64,000 nucleotides of DNA from Variovorax sp. J22P240 (GCF_030316855.1 NZ_JASZYR010000002.1:434001-498000); one strand, 5' to 3'. Shown: positions 46,420-54,300, numbered from the stretch's first letter. Made by a program: numbers and translations. The notes: generated by a model from the letters alone, not told the origin.

Positions 46420-48132
46420 ATGAGCTTTGAAGTGGACATCGGCTACAGCAGCCAGCGCGGGCCGCGCGACGTCAACGAGGACTTCGCCGGTGCCGTGCAC
46501 GCGCCGCGCGGCGAAGAGGCGCGCGGGCTGATCGCCGCCATTGCCGACGGTGTATCGACCGGTGGGCGCGGCCTGGAAGCCGCGCAGACCACGGTGATGG
46601 GGCTGCTGGGCGACTACTTCGCCACGCCCGACACCTGGGAGCCCACCGCGGCGCTGGACCGCCTGATCGGCGCGCAGAACGCCTGGCTGGCCGATCACAA
46701 CCGTCGACGCCAAGGCGAGGGCACTGCGCTCACCACGCTGACCGCGCTGGTGTTGCACGGGCAGAGCTACACGCTCGCGCACGTCGGAGACACCCGTGCC
46801 TGGCGCGTGCGGCAGGATGGCGAGCCCGCCGTGCCGCTGACCCACGACCATGCCTTCGAGCAGCCCGACTTTCGCAGCCGCCTGACACGCGCCATCGGCC
46901 TCGACGACCAGGTGCGGGTCGACTACGTGCAAGGTGACGTGCGCGTCGGCGACTGCTTCGTGCTCAGCTCCGACGGCGTGCACGGTGTGCTCAAGGCGCA
47001 GCAACTCGCCGCGATCGCGCTGCAAGGCACGGCGGGCGAGGCCAGCGACGCGCTGGTGAATGCGGCGCTGGGCGCAGGAACCCGCGACAACGCGACCGCG
47101 CTGGTGATCCGTGTCATCGGTCTCGATGCCCGACAACTGGACGACGAGATGGGCGATGTCCGCCGCCTGGCGCCGCCGCCCCTGTTGAAGGTCGGCGACG
47201 TGCTGGACGGTTACCTCGTCACCGCGCTGGTGGCGAACAGCGGCGTGCACCTGCTCTACCAGGCGCGCCATCCCGTGACGCGAGCGCTGGTCGCGCTCAA
47301 GACCTTGCACCCGTCCCGGGCCGGCGACCCTCAGGAGCGCGCGATGCTCGCGCACGAAGCCTGGCTGGGCCTGCGCGTCAGCGCACGACCCGACAGCGGC
47401 TTCGTGCGCGTCCATGAGCGAGCGGCCGATGCGAGCGCGCTCTACACCGTGTTCGATTGGCATGGCGGCCGGACGCTCGAGCAGATGCAGAAGTCCGGCG
47501 GGCGCGGGGCGGTCGCCGAAGTCGTGGCCGCGGCCATCGAAGTGAGCCGCGCACTGGGACGGCTGCACCGCCACGGTGTGGTGCATCGGGACATCAAGCC
47601 TGGCAACCTGCACCTCGGAGACGATGGACGCTGGCGCATCCTCGACTTGGGCGTGGCGTTGTCCGGGCGCGAGGGTGCGGCGCAACGCGAGCTGCACGCC
47701 GGCACGCCGAGCTACATCAATCCTGAGCAATGGGAAGGCGGCGTTGCCGATGCGGCGAGCGATCTTTTCGCATTGGGGGTCACGCTCTACCAGTGGCTCT
47801 CTGGGCGCTTGCCCTATGGCGAGATCGAGCCCTACCAGGCGTCGCGCTACCGGCGCGATCCGGCCTCGCTCTCGCGCATCCGGCCCGATGTGCCGATATG
47901 GCTGGACCACCTGGTGCGCAAGGCCGTCGCGCGCGATCCGCGGCAGCGCTTCGAGACGGCGGAGGAGTTGCTGCTGGCGCTGGAGCGTGGCGCTTCGCGA
48001 CCCGTCAGCGCCCCGAGCGCCACGCCCCTGGTTCGCCGTGACCCGGCGGCGCTGTACAAGATCGCGCTCGGCGTGTCCTTGCTGCTCAACATGCTGCTGG
48101 TGTTCTGGCTGCTGTTCTTGCCAAAGAGCTGA
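46420..48132 (+). CDS. Fused PP2C phosphatase / Ser-Thr kinase, nitrate locus
   Basis: 570 aa membrane-anchored fusion. PP2C domain 1-235: DVNED, ADGVSTGG (42-49), HVGDTRAWR (121-129), SSDGVHG (183-189) and DNATALVI metal and catalytic motifs. Kinase domain about 260-530: K294 (VALKTL), E313, HRDIKPGN (389-396), DLG at 409-411 in place of DFG, GTPSYINPEQ. The glycine-rich loop is degenerate (NSGVHLLYQA). C-terminal helix IALGVSLLLNMLLVFWLLFL anchors it. P. aeruginosa carries the same fusion between nirB and the nitrate transporter gene (known), so a role in nitrate control is likely but undefined. Confidence 0.9.
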   Translation: MSFEVDIGYSSQRGPRDVNEDFAGAVHAPRGEEARGLIAAIADGVSTGGRGLEAAQTTVMGLLGDYFATPDTWEPTAALDRLIGAQNAWLADHNRRRQGEGTALTTLTALVLHGQSYTLAHVGDTRAWRVRQDGEPAVPLTHDHAFEQPDFRSRLTRAIGLDDQVRVDYVQGDVRVGDCFVLSSDGVHGVLKAQQLAAIALQGTAGEASDALVNAALGAGTRDNATALVIRVIGLDARQLDDEMGDVRRLAPPPLLKVGDVLDGYLVTALVANSGVHLLYQARHPVTRALVALKTLHPSRAGDPQERAMLAHEAWLGLRVSARPDSGFVRVHERAADASALYTVFDWHGGRTLEQMQKSGGRGAVAEVVAAAIEVSRALGRLHRHGVVHRDIKPGNLHLGDDGRWRILDLGVALSGREGAAQRELHAGTPSYINPEQWEGGVADAASDLFALGVTLYQWLSGRLPYGEIEPYQASRYRRDPASLSRIRPDVPIWLDHLVRKAVARDPRQRFETAEELLLALERGASRPVSAPSATPLVRRDPAALYKIALGVSLLLNMLLVFWLLFLPKS

Positions 48133-48133
48133 G

Positions 48134-48250
48134 CACAGCCCCAGGCTCGTAGTCTTTGCGCACACCCCCAGGCTCGCGCATTTCATGTCGCTCTCCACCC
48201 CCTTGCAGGGGGCAATACCGGCGGACCGGCTAAGCCGGGTCCGCGGTATT
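48134..48250 (-). repeat. Dispersed ~95-bp repeat, copy C (inverted, with partial duplicate)
   Basis: Reverse orientation: CCCCCAGGCTCGCGCA.., ACCCCCTTGCAGGGGG, CAATACCGGCGGACCGGC and CCGCGGTATT match the complement of copies A, B and D. Its first part is duplicated at 48134-48160 (AGCCCCAGGCTCG). Lies between two convergent genes. Confidence 0.75.
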
Positions 48251-48272
48251 CCTGGAATGGGGTTGTGCGGGT

Positions 48273-49532
48273 TCATGCGTTGCGGGCTTTGGTGAACTTG
48301 GCGGGGGTCGCTGGCTGTGAGGCCGCGCGGGCGCGGCCGCCTTTTTCGGCCCAGGTGCGGGTCCAGCGGATCTGCATCACGCGCATGACGCCGAGCATCA
48401 CGAGGGAGAGGGCGGCGAAGAAGACGAATCCCCAGAGATAGCTGCCGAGGTATTGCTTGGAGAGGCCCATCGCGTTGGGCACGAGGCCGCCGCCGAGAGC
48501 GCCGATCTCGCCGATCATGGAGCCCGCGACCGCCGTGCTCGTCGGCCAGCGCAGCGGCACGAGTTGGAACAGCGCGCCGTTTCCCGCACCCAGTGCGGCG
48601 AAGCAGGTGATCAGCAGCAGCGTCGTGAGGGTGAGGGACGACGATGCGAACCCCACCAGCGACAGCCCGACCGCCACCACCAGAAGCACCAGCGTCAGCG
48701 TGTTGACGCCCCCCCAGCGGTCGGAGATCCAGCCTCCGATCACGCGCACGGCGGCGCCCATGAAGGCGGCGAGCATGGTGAGCTGACCGGCCTGCACCTT
48801 GCTCACGCCGAACTGGTCGTAGTAGTAGGAAGGCAGGAAGGTCGTCAGGCCGATGAAGCCGCCGAATGTCACGCCGTAGATCAGGCTGAACACCCATCCG
48901 TCCTTCTCGAACAGGCAGGCGATGTGCTCGCGGAAGCTGGCGTGGCTGTCGATGTCGGGCGGCTCTTTCGCGAACACGACCATCACGATCATCGGCAGCA
49001 GGATCGCCACGGCCGCGACGCCGTACACGCTCTGCCAGCCCAGCCATTGCGCGAGCGGCGGCGCCACCAGCACCGACACCGCCGTCCCGACGTTGCCCGC
49101 GCCCACCAGGCCCATCGCGAGCCCCTTGTGCTGCGGCGGAAACCAGCCCGAACCGAGTGAGAGCGCTACGCCGAAGCTGGCGCCGGCGATGCCCAGCAGC
49201 ACGCCCATGGCGAGCAGGTCGTTGAAGCTGTGCACCATGAAGAAGCCGAACAGCATCGCGACGGCGATCAGGCCCATCTCGACCAGCGTCGCCTTCTTGC
49301 GGCCGATGTACTGCGACAGGATGCCCAGGGGAAAACGCATCAGCGCGCCGGCAATGATCGGCACCGACAGCATCAGGCCCTTTTGCGCCGGCGAGAGGTC
49401 GAAGGTTTCGCCGATGAATGGCGCCATGGCGCCGTTGAGGACCCAGATGCAGCACGAGAACGCGAAGTACAGGAAGGACGCGAACAACGTCGGGCCGTGG
49501 CCTGAGTTCAGGAAAGACTTGAAGCTGGACAT
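48273..49532 (-). CDS. MFS nitrate/nitrite transporter (NarK/NasA type)
   Basis: 419 aa, about 12 membrane helices. NarK/NNP markers: FSCCIWVLNGAMAPFIGETFDLSPAQKGLM, ALMRFPLGILSQYIGRKKATL with the conserved Arg, the nitrate signature segments GNVGTAVSVLVAPPLAQWLGW and GSMIGEIGALGGGLVPNAMG. Brings nitrate (or exchanges nitrite) across the inner membrane. The long C-terminal tail is Ala/Arg-rich. Convergent with the PP2C-kinase gene; upstream is a sigma-54 promoter with hexaloop-like RNA hairpins. Confidence 0.93.
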   Translation of the reverse strand: MSSFKSFLNSGHGPTLFASFLYFAFSCCIWVLNGAMAPFIGETFDLSPAQKGLMLSVPIIAGALMRFPLGILSQYIGRKKATLVEMGLIAVAMLFGFFMVHSFNDLLAMGVLLGIAGASFGVALSLGSGWFPPQHKGLAMGLVGAGNVGTAVSVLVAPPLAQWLGWQSVYGVAAVAILLPMIVMVVFAKEPPDIDSHASFREHIACLFEKDGWVFSLIYGVTFGGFIGLTTFLPSYYYDQFGVSKVQAGQLTMLAAFMGAAVRVIGGWISDRWGGVNTLTLVLLVVAVGLSLVGFASSSLTLTTLLLITCFAALGAGNGALFQLVPLRWPTSTAVAGSMIGEIGALGGGLVPNAMGLSKQYLGSYLWGFVFFAALSLVMLGVMRVMQIRWTRTWAEKGGRARAASQPATPAKFTKARNA

Positions 49533-49635
49533 GGCTTTCAGTGCGAAATGCCGCGGCGCGGCCGTTGTCGGGCCGTGTCGTCGGTCGTGTTGGGGATGCA
49601 GTGCCGGCAGCGGATGCTGGCGGCGTGACGGAGGT

Positions 49636-49658
49636 GCCCGGCCTGTGCGTTCCCGGGC
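49636..49658 (-). promoter_or_regulatory. Candidate second leader hairpin of the nitrate MFS gene
   Basis: RNA reads GCCCGGG-AACGCA-C then bulge AGG and CCGGGC. The loop AACGCA again has A1 and G4 as in ANTAR targets, but only with a bulged stem, so this is tentative. No U-rich terminator follows before the start codon. Confidence 0.35.
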
Positions 49659-49689
49659 TGCGTGCAGGAGCCTGCCGCTTCACCAATGC

Positions 49690-49705
49690 GGTGCTTCGTT
49701 ACACC
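49690..49705 (-). promoter_or_regulatory. Hexaloop hairpin (ANTAR target-like) in the nitrate MFS leader
   Basis: RNA reads GGTGT-AACGAA-GCACC, 5-bp stem with a six-base loop whose A1 and G4 fit ANTAR recognition and whose loop is identical to P1 of the nrtA leader. It is predicted to begin within a few bases of the transcription start. Confidence 0.6.
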
Positions 49706-49718
49706 ACGCGCAATGTCA

Positions 49719-49734
49719 CGCAAGAGATATGCCA
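49719..49734 (-). promoter_or_regulatory. Sigma-54 promoter of the nitrate MFS gene
   Basis: Minus strand TGGCA-TATCTC-TTGCG: -24 GG and -12 GC with exact spacing and eight or nine of the strongly conserved bases. Transcription would begin near 49708, immediately before the hexaloop hairpin. Confidence 0.7.
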
Positions 49735-49786
49735 GCGAATGTGACCGTGCGTGACCTATGCTTTCGGCTCCAGCCCGAAGCCTGTC

Positions 49787-51061
49787 GTGAATCCTCTTCT
49801 TGTCGTCCTGCACCACGAAGCCACCGATCTTCCCGAAGTCCTGCAGCGCGCCTTCGTTGGCGCCCATGCCGCGGAGGTCGCGCGTGCAAGCTACCGCACG
49901 ATGGCGCCGCGGGCGCTCTCGCTCGCGCCTCGTGAAATCCTGATCTGCGTGCCGGCGGTGACACCGGATCTTGTCGATGCGCTGCAAGCCTGGTCGGGCG
50001 TACCGCCCTGTGCGTTGAGCCTGGTGTCTGCGCCACTGAATCGCGAGGCGCATGAGAAGGTCGCCGCGCTCGGTGTGCATGCATGGGCGCCGATCGAGGG
50101 ACTCGACGCGCGATCCCTCGATGCACTGCTGGGCCGCGCGCGGGCGCGCTGGCAGCGGGAGGCCGCCCTGCGCACCGAACTGGAATCCCTTCGCACCCGT
50201 CTGGACGAGCGCAAATGGGTCGGTCGCGCCAAGGGATTGCTGATGTCGGCGCGCGGCATTGGTGAGGACGAGGCCTTCGGCCTGCTGCGCGGCGCTGCGA
50301 TGCACGCCAATCTGCGACTGGGGGAGGTCTCGCGCTCCGTGGTGGAGGCGTCCCGGTGGGCCGATGCGATCAATCGCGCCGGACAGTTGCGCATGCTGTC
50401 GCAGCGCTTGGTCCGGGTCGCTGCGCAGGCGCTGGCCGGCATCGACGCGCGGCGTGCGCGCGTCCTGCGCACGCAATCGACCGAACGGGTGCAGGACAAC
50501 CTGAATCATCTGGCAGCCTTCGAACTCGATGAATCCGGCGCGCAGGCCCTGGCCGATGTACGCCTGGCGTGGCAGAGCCTGGAGACAGCGCTCGCGACGA
50601 GGCTAGGACCGAAGGCGCTGATCGATATCGATGCGCGCGCCGACACGTTGCTGTCGGCCGCCGAAGCCCTGACAGGTGCACTGGAGGCATCGGGCGCGCG
50701 ACGGGCGCTCCGCATCGTCAACATCTGCGGGCGCCAACGCATGCGTGCGCAGCGGCTGGCGAAGGACGCGCTGCTGGCGTCGACCTTGTCGGCCGATGCC
50801 TCGCGCGCACGCCTGGCGCCGACCATGGACGAGTTCGAGTCCGCATTGCTGGAACTCGAACGCGCACCCCTGAGCTCACCGGAGATTCGCACCGCGTTGG
50901 CAGGCGCACGGGACGAATGGCTGCAACTCGTGCACGGCGTGCGGGAGGCCGATAGCGCCGAAGGCCGCTCCGCGCTGGTGCGTTCCAGCGATGCGCTGGT
51001 CGACACCTTCGACCATCTCACTGCGTCGTACGAACACAGCCTGCAGGTCATCATGTCCTGA
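49787..51061 (+). CDS. ANTAR protein with degenerate receiver and two P-box (PilJ-like) domains
   Basis: 424 aa from GTG 49787 (MNPLLVVLHHEATD); another GTG at 49751 adds 12 residues. Layout: a receiver-like N-terminus (about 1-120) lacking the phospho-acceptor pattern, coiled coil (120-140), ANTAR RNA-binding domain (138-190: ERKWVGRAKGLLMSARGIGEDEAFGLLR), then two helical modules each opening with a P-box: INRAGQLRMLSQRL (195-208) and VNICGRQRMRAQRL (311-324). P-boxes are the nitrate sites of NarX and McpN (known). Likely an antiterminator gated by nitrate or nitrite. Divergent from the nitrate MFS gene, convergent with nrtD. Confidence 0.8.
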   Translation: MNPLLVVLHHEATDLPEVLQRAFVGAHAAEVARASYRTMAPRALSLAPREILICVPAVTPDLVDALQAWSGVPPCALSLVSAPLNREAHEKVAALGVHAWAPIEGLDARSLDALLGRARARWQREAALRTELESLRTRLDERKWVGRAKGLLMSARGIGEDEAFGLLRGAAMHANLRLGEVSRSVVEASRWADAINRAGQLRMLSQRLVRVAAQALAGIDARRARVLRTQSTERVQDNLNHLAAFELDESGAQALADVRLAWQSLETALATRLGPKALIDIDARADTLLSAAEALTGALEASGARRALRIVNICGRQRMRAQRLAKDALLASTLSADASRARLAPTMDEFESALLELERAPLSSPEIRTALAGARDEWLQLVHGVREADSAEGRSALVRSSDALVDTFDHLTASYEHSLQVIMS

Positions 51062-51094
51062 CTCCGGTCGCGCGCTTCGTCGGCGCGGGTCGCC

Positions 51095-51904
51095 TCAGGC
51101 GGCGACTTTCTCCACGTGCGCCTGGCGCGTGTAGAGAAAGTCGATCACCGCCTTGCGCGCGTGCACGTAGACCGGATCCTCGGCGAGCTCGACGCGATTG
51201 CGCGGGCGCGGAATGTCGACCGCCAGCACCTCGCCGATCGTGGCGGCCGGGCCGTTGGTCAGCATCACGATGCGGTCCGAGAGCAGCACTGCCTCGTCCA
51301 CATCGTGCGTCACCATGACGACGGTGCTGTGCGTCTTCTGCACGATGGCGAGCAGTTCGTCCTGCAGCTTGGCGCGGGTGAGCGCATCGAGGGCGCCGAA
51401 GGGCTCATCCATCAGCAACACCTTCGGTTCCATCGACAGTGCGCGTGCGATGCCTACGCGCTGCTTCATGCCGCCCGAGATCTCGCCGGGGCGCTTCTGC
51501 GCGGCGGCCGTGAGGCCGACCAATGCCAGCGCCGCGTCGGTGCGTGCCTTGAGTTGCGCCTTGCCTTCGGTCGGTGCGAACACGCGCTCGACCGCGAGGT
51601 ACACGTTCTCGTGGCAGGTGAGCCAGGGCAGCAGCGAATGGTTCTGGAACACGACCGCGCGTTCCGGGCCGGGGCCCTTGATCTCGCGGTTGGCGCAGAG
51701 CAGCGCGCCTTGCGTCGGCGTGGTGAGGCCTGCGATCAGGTTCAGGAGGGTCGACTTGCCGCAGCCCGAGTGCCCGATCAGGGTGATGAACTCGCCCTTT
51801 GCCACGTTGAGGTTCACGTCACGCAGCGCGAGGAAACTGCCCTTGGCCGTCTTGAAGCGCTGCTCCACGCCCTGGATCTGGATGTACTTGCTGTCGTCGT
51901 TCAT
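51095..51904 (-). CDS. nrtD: Nitrate ABC transporter ATP-binding protein
   Basis: 269 aa. Walker A GHSGCGKST, Q-loop VFQNHSLLPWLTCHENV, signature SGGMKQRVGIARAL, Walker B VLLMDEPFGALD, His in VTHDVDEA: the NrtD/SsuB/TauB type. ATGA overlap with nrtB. In-frame open sequence extends far upstream but antisense or out of phase with nrtB and is not coding. The tail (HARKAVIDFLYTRQAHVEKVAA) has no extra NrtC-like receptor domain. Powers nitrate import; stops 33 bases from the convergent ANTAR gene. Confidence 0.96.
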   Translation of the reverse strand: MNDDSKYIQIQGVEQRFKTAKGSFLALRDVNLNVAKGEFITLIGHSGCGKSTLLNLIAGLTTPTQGALLCANREIKGPGPERAVVFQNHSLLPWLTCHENVYLAVERVFAPTEGKAQLKARTDAALALVGLTAAAQKRPGEISGGMKQRVGIARALSMEPKVLLMDEPFGALDALTRAKLQDELLAIVQKTHSTVVMVTHDVDEAVLLSDRIVMLTNGPAATIGEVLAVDIPRPRNRVELAEDPVYVHARKAVIDFLYTRQAHVEKVAA

Positions 51905-52812
51905 GACTTGACCTCTTCGAACGTGAATGCCGTGGCAATCCTGATCAGCGCGAACTCGAGCACGAGTCCGACGATGCCGATGACGAAGATCGCGATGATG
52001 ATGTTGGCGACGTTGAGGTTGTTCCACTCGTCCCACACCCAGAAGCCGATGCCCACGCCGCCGGTCAGCATCTCGGCCGCGACGATCACGAGCCAGGCAG
52101 TGCCGACCGCGAGGCGCACGCCGGTCAGCATGTAGGGCAGCACGGCAGGAAAGAGGATCTTGGTGAAGATCTTCCATTCGCTGAGGTTCAGCACCTTGGC
52201 AACGTTCATGTAGTCGCTCGGCACGCGCTGCACGCCGACGGCGGTGTTGATGATCATCGGCCAGATCGAGCAGATGAAGATGGTCCAGATGGCTGCAGGA
52301 TTCGCGCCCTTGAACACCAGCAGCCCGATCGGCAGCCAGGCCAGCGGCGATACCGGACGCAACAGGCTGATCAGCGGATTGAACATGCGCGAGAGGAACT
52401 CGAAGCGCCCGATCGCGAAGCCCGCCGGAATGCCTACGGCGGCCGCGAGCCCGAAGCCGAGCCCCACGCGCTGCAGCGACGAGAGGACGTTCCAGCCCAC
52501 GCCCTGGTCGTTCGGCCCCTTGCTGTAGAACGGATCGCTGAACACGATCAGCGCCTGCTTCCATGTCGTGAGCGGTGAGGGGAAGCCGGTGGTGCTCTTC
52601 ATCGCGACCAGTTCCCAGATCAGGATCAGGAGCGCAAAGCCCAGTACGGGCGGTAGCACGCGCAGCCACAGCGCGCTGAAATCACGAGGCGGGCGCGGCT
52701 CGGATTCGACCTGCCTGGCCGGAGCCACGGGCCTGGCGGCGGCAACGGTCTTCGCAGCGGCCGGCATGACCGGAGTCGCGTCGAGCGGGGAGTGAAAGAC
52801 GGCACTGACCAT
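51901..52812 (-). CDS. nrtB: Nitrate ABC transporter permease
   Basis: 303 aa. About 65 residue Pro/Ala-rich cytoplasmic N-terminus then six or so membrane helices: LPPVLGFALLILIWELVAMK, IPAGFAIGRFEFL, and the EAA loop ILFPAVLPYMLTGVRLAVGTAWLVIVAAEML. The ending TAFTFEEVKS overlaps nrtD. Matches the NtrB class of nitrate/bicarbonate/taurine permeases. Ten bases after nrtA. Confidence 0.95.
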   Translation of the reverse strand: MVSAVFHSPLDATPVMPAAAKTVAAARPVAPARQVESEPRPPRDFSALWLRVLPPVLGFALLILIWELVAMKSTTGFPSPLTTWKQALIVFSDPFYSKGPNDQGVGWNVLSSLQRVGLGFGLAAAVGIPAGFAIGRFEFLSRMFNPLISLLRPVSPLAWLPIGLLVFKGANPAAIWTIFICSIWPMIINTAVGVQRVPSDYMNVAKVLNLSEWKIFTKILFPAVLPYMLTGVRLAVGTAWLVIVAAEMLTGGVGIGFWVWDEWNNLNVANIIIAIFVIGIVGLVLEFALIRIATAFTFEEVKS

Positions 52813-52822
52813 GGTGCGCTCC

Positions 52823-54067
52823 TCAGACGTGGACCTTGAACGAATCGGCGTACTGCTTCGGGTTCTTGCCGTCCCAGACGACGCCGTCGAACAGCTTGCT
52901 GGTGCGCATCGCTTCCTTCGGAACGGAAGTCTTCGTGGCCGCGGCGGCCTGCTTGTAGATGTCGATCTGGTTGATCTGTGTCGCCACTTGCAGGTAGTCC
53001 GGATGCTCCTTCAGCAGGCCCCAGCGCTTGTGCTGCGTGAGAAACCACATGCCGTCCGACAGGTACGGGAAAGTGACCGCGCCGTCGTTGTAGAACTTCA
53101 TGTAGTTGGGGTCGTCCCAGTTCTTGCCGAGGCCGTTGGTGTAGCGGCCGAGGATGCGCTGGTTGATTGCATCCACGCTGGTGTTGACGTAGCTCTTGTC
53201 CGCTATGGTCTCGGCCATCTTGTTCTTGTTCTGCAGGCCGGCGTCGATCCATTTGCCGGCTTCGAGGATGGCGGCGGTCACGGCGCGCGCGGTGTTGGGG
53301 TACTTCTTGACGAAGTCACCGGTGGTGCCGAGCACCTTTTCCGGATGGTCCTTCCAGATGTCCTGCGTCGTGATGGCGGTGATGCCGATGCCATCCATGA
53401 TCGCGCGCTGGCCCCAGGGTTCGCCCACGCAGTAGCCGTCCATGTTGCCGACGCGCATGTTCGCGACCATCTGCGGCGGCGGCACGGTGATGACCTTGGC
53501 GTCCTTCAGCGGATCGATCCCGTTGGCGGCCATCCAGTAGTAGAGCCACATCGCGTGGGTGCCGGTGGGAAAGGTCTGCGCGAAGGTGTATTCGGCCTTG
53601 TTGCCGGCCATCACCTTGGCCAGCGAGGCGCCATCCACCGCGCCCTTGTCGGCGAGCTTCTTCGACAACGTGATCGCCTGGCCGTTGTTGTTGAGCGTCA
53701 TCAGCACGGCCATGTCCTTTTTCGGGCCGCCGATGCCGAGGTGCACGCCGTACACCAGGCCGTAGAGCACATGGGCGAAGTCGAGCTCGCCGTTGACGAG
53801 CTTGTCGCGCACGCCGGCCCAGCTTGCTTCCTTGCTCGGCACGATCTTCACGCCGTACTTCTTGTCGATGCCCAGCACGGAGGCCATCACGACGCTGGCG
53901 CAGTCGGTGAGCGGAATGAAGCCGATCTTGACTTCCTCCTTCTCCGGCTTGTCCGAGCCCTGGGCCCAGACGGCCGCGCGCAGGGCGGGGTCGAGCCCGA
54001 CAACGCCGGCCGCTGCGGCCTGCAGCACACGTCGGCGACTCAGTTTGGATGGCAGCGAATCGGTCAT
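52823..54067 (-). CDS. nrtA: Nitrate ABC transporter substrate-binding protein (CmpA/NrtA family)
   Basis: 414 aa. Tat signal SRRRVLQAAAAGVVGLDPALRAAVWA, then VKIGFIPLTDCASVVMASVLGIDKKYGV, SWAGVRDKLVNGELDFAHVL, TFPTGTHAMWLYYWMAANGIDP, GYCVGEPWGQRAI: the CmpA/NrtA nitrate receptor. ATG 54067. First gene of nrtABD, behind a regulated leader with sigma-54 promoter, two hexaloop hairpins and a terminator, so expression should require nitrogen limitation and nitrate or nitrite. Confidence 0.95.
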   Translation of the reverse strand: MTDSLPSKLSRRRVLQAAAAGVVGLDPALRAAVWAQGSDKPEKEEVKIGFIPLTDCASVVMASVLGIDKKYGVKIVPSKEASWAGVRDKLVNGELDFAHVLYGLVYGVHLGIGGPKKDMAVLMTLNNNGQAITLSKKLADKGAVDGASLAKVMAGNKAEYTFAQTFPTGTHAMWLYYWMAANGIDPLKDAKVITVPPPQMVANMRVGNMDGYCVGEPWGQRAIMDGIGITAITTQDIWKDHPEKVLGTTGDFVKKYPNTARAVTAAILEAGKWIDAGLQNKNKMAETIADKSYVNTSVDAINQRILGRYTNGLGKNWDDPNYMKFYNDGAVTFPYLSDGMWFLTQHKRWGLLKEHPDYLQVATQINQIDIYKQAAAATKTSVPKEAMRTSKLFDGVVWDGKNPKQYADSFKVHV

Positions 54068-54107
54068 GGGGCGAACTCCGAAGTGGAAATAGGACAAAGC
54101 AGAAAAC

Positions 54108-54169
54108 AAAAAAGGCGTCCTCACCGCGCAGGGCTGCTCGAAAACGAGCCCTTGCGGGTGGGGACGCCT
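54108..54169 (-). terminator. Leader terminator of nrtABD
   Basis: Minus strand: AGGCGTCC pairs with GGACGCCT at the base of a long hairpin (inner stem GGGCTCG/CGAGC..CCC, loop TTTT), followed by six T. It ends 40 bases before the nrtA ATG, so it must be bypassed for nrtABD to be expressed. Confidence 0.9.
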
Positions 54170-54183
54170 TTGTCCGGTTGGGT

Positions 54184-54210
54184 GGGCTGCACCCGCCGTT
54201 GGATGCCGCC
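54184..54210 (-). promoter_or_regulatory. ANTAR hexaloop hairpin P2 in the nrtA leader
   Basis: RNA: GCATCC-AACGGC-GGGTGC, 6-bp stem, six-base loop with A1 and G4; outer GGC/GCC pairs extend it. It directly follows P1. The segment GCGGGTG overlapping loop and 3' arm is also an exact complement of CACCCGC in the terminator's 5' arm. Confidence 0.8.
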
Positions 54211-54240
54211 TGCCTGCAGACCTTCGTTGGTCTATGGGCA
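54211..54240 (-). promoter_or_regulatory. ANTAR hexaloop hairpin P1 in the nrtA leader
   Basis: RNA: AGACC-AACGAA-GGTCT, 5-bp stem, six-base loop with A1 and G4, extended by TGCC/GGCA below an internal loop. Tandem hexaloop hairpins ahead of a terminator are the known target of NasR/AmiR/EutV-type ANTAR proteins. Confidence 0.85.
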
Positions 54241-54247
54241 GGTTGAC

Positions 54248-54263
54248 TGCAAGCTACGTGCCA
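54248..54263 (-). promoter_or_regulatory. Consensus sigma-54 promoter of nrtABD
   Basis: Minus strand TGGCACGTAGCTTGCA, a full match to TGGCACG-N4-TTGCA. Transcription would start near 54238, exactly at the foot of hairpin P1. Confidence 0.88.
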
Positions 54264-54283
54264 GCGATTTCGAGCGGCCGATT

Positions 54284-54300
54284 GCTATGAAAAACATAGC
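54284..54300. repeat. Small GCTATG..CATAGC palindrome
   Basis: GCTATGAAAAACATAGC, perfect 6-bp arms. Similar GCTA(T/C)..(A)TAGC motifs occur near 16929-16951 and, half only, near 61285. Possibly a small Comamonadaceae repeat, or an activator site 20 bases upstream of the sigma-54 promoter. Confidence 0.35.

Noticed and set aside
46381..49686. 1100-codon open frame on the minus strand across the PP2C-kinase gene and the MFS gene
   Set aside because: Runs antisense to the kinase fusion and in another frame of the MFS gene; no domain.
51095..52669. Apparent long fusion of the nrtD ATPase with N-terminal sequence over nrtB
   Set aside because: The upstream part is nrtB read in a wrong frame; nrtD has its own ATG in an ATGA overlap.
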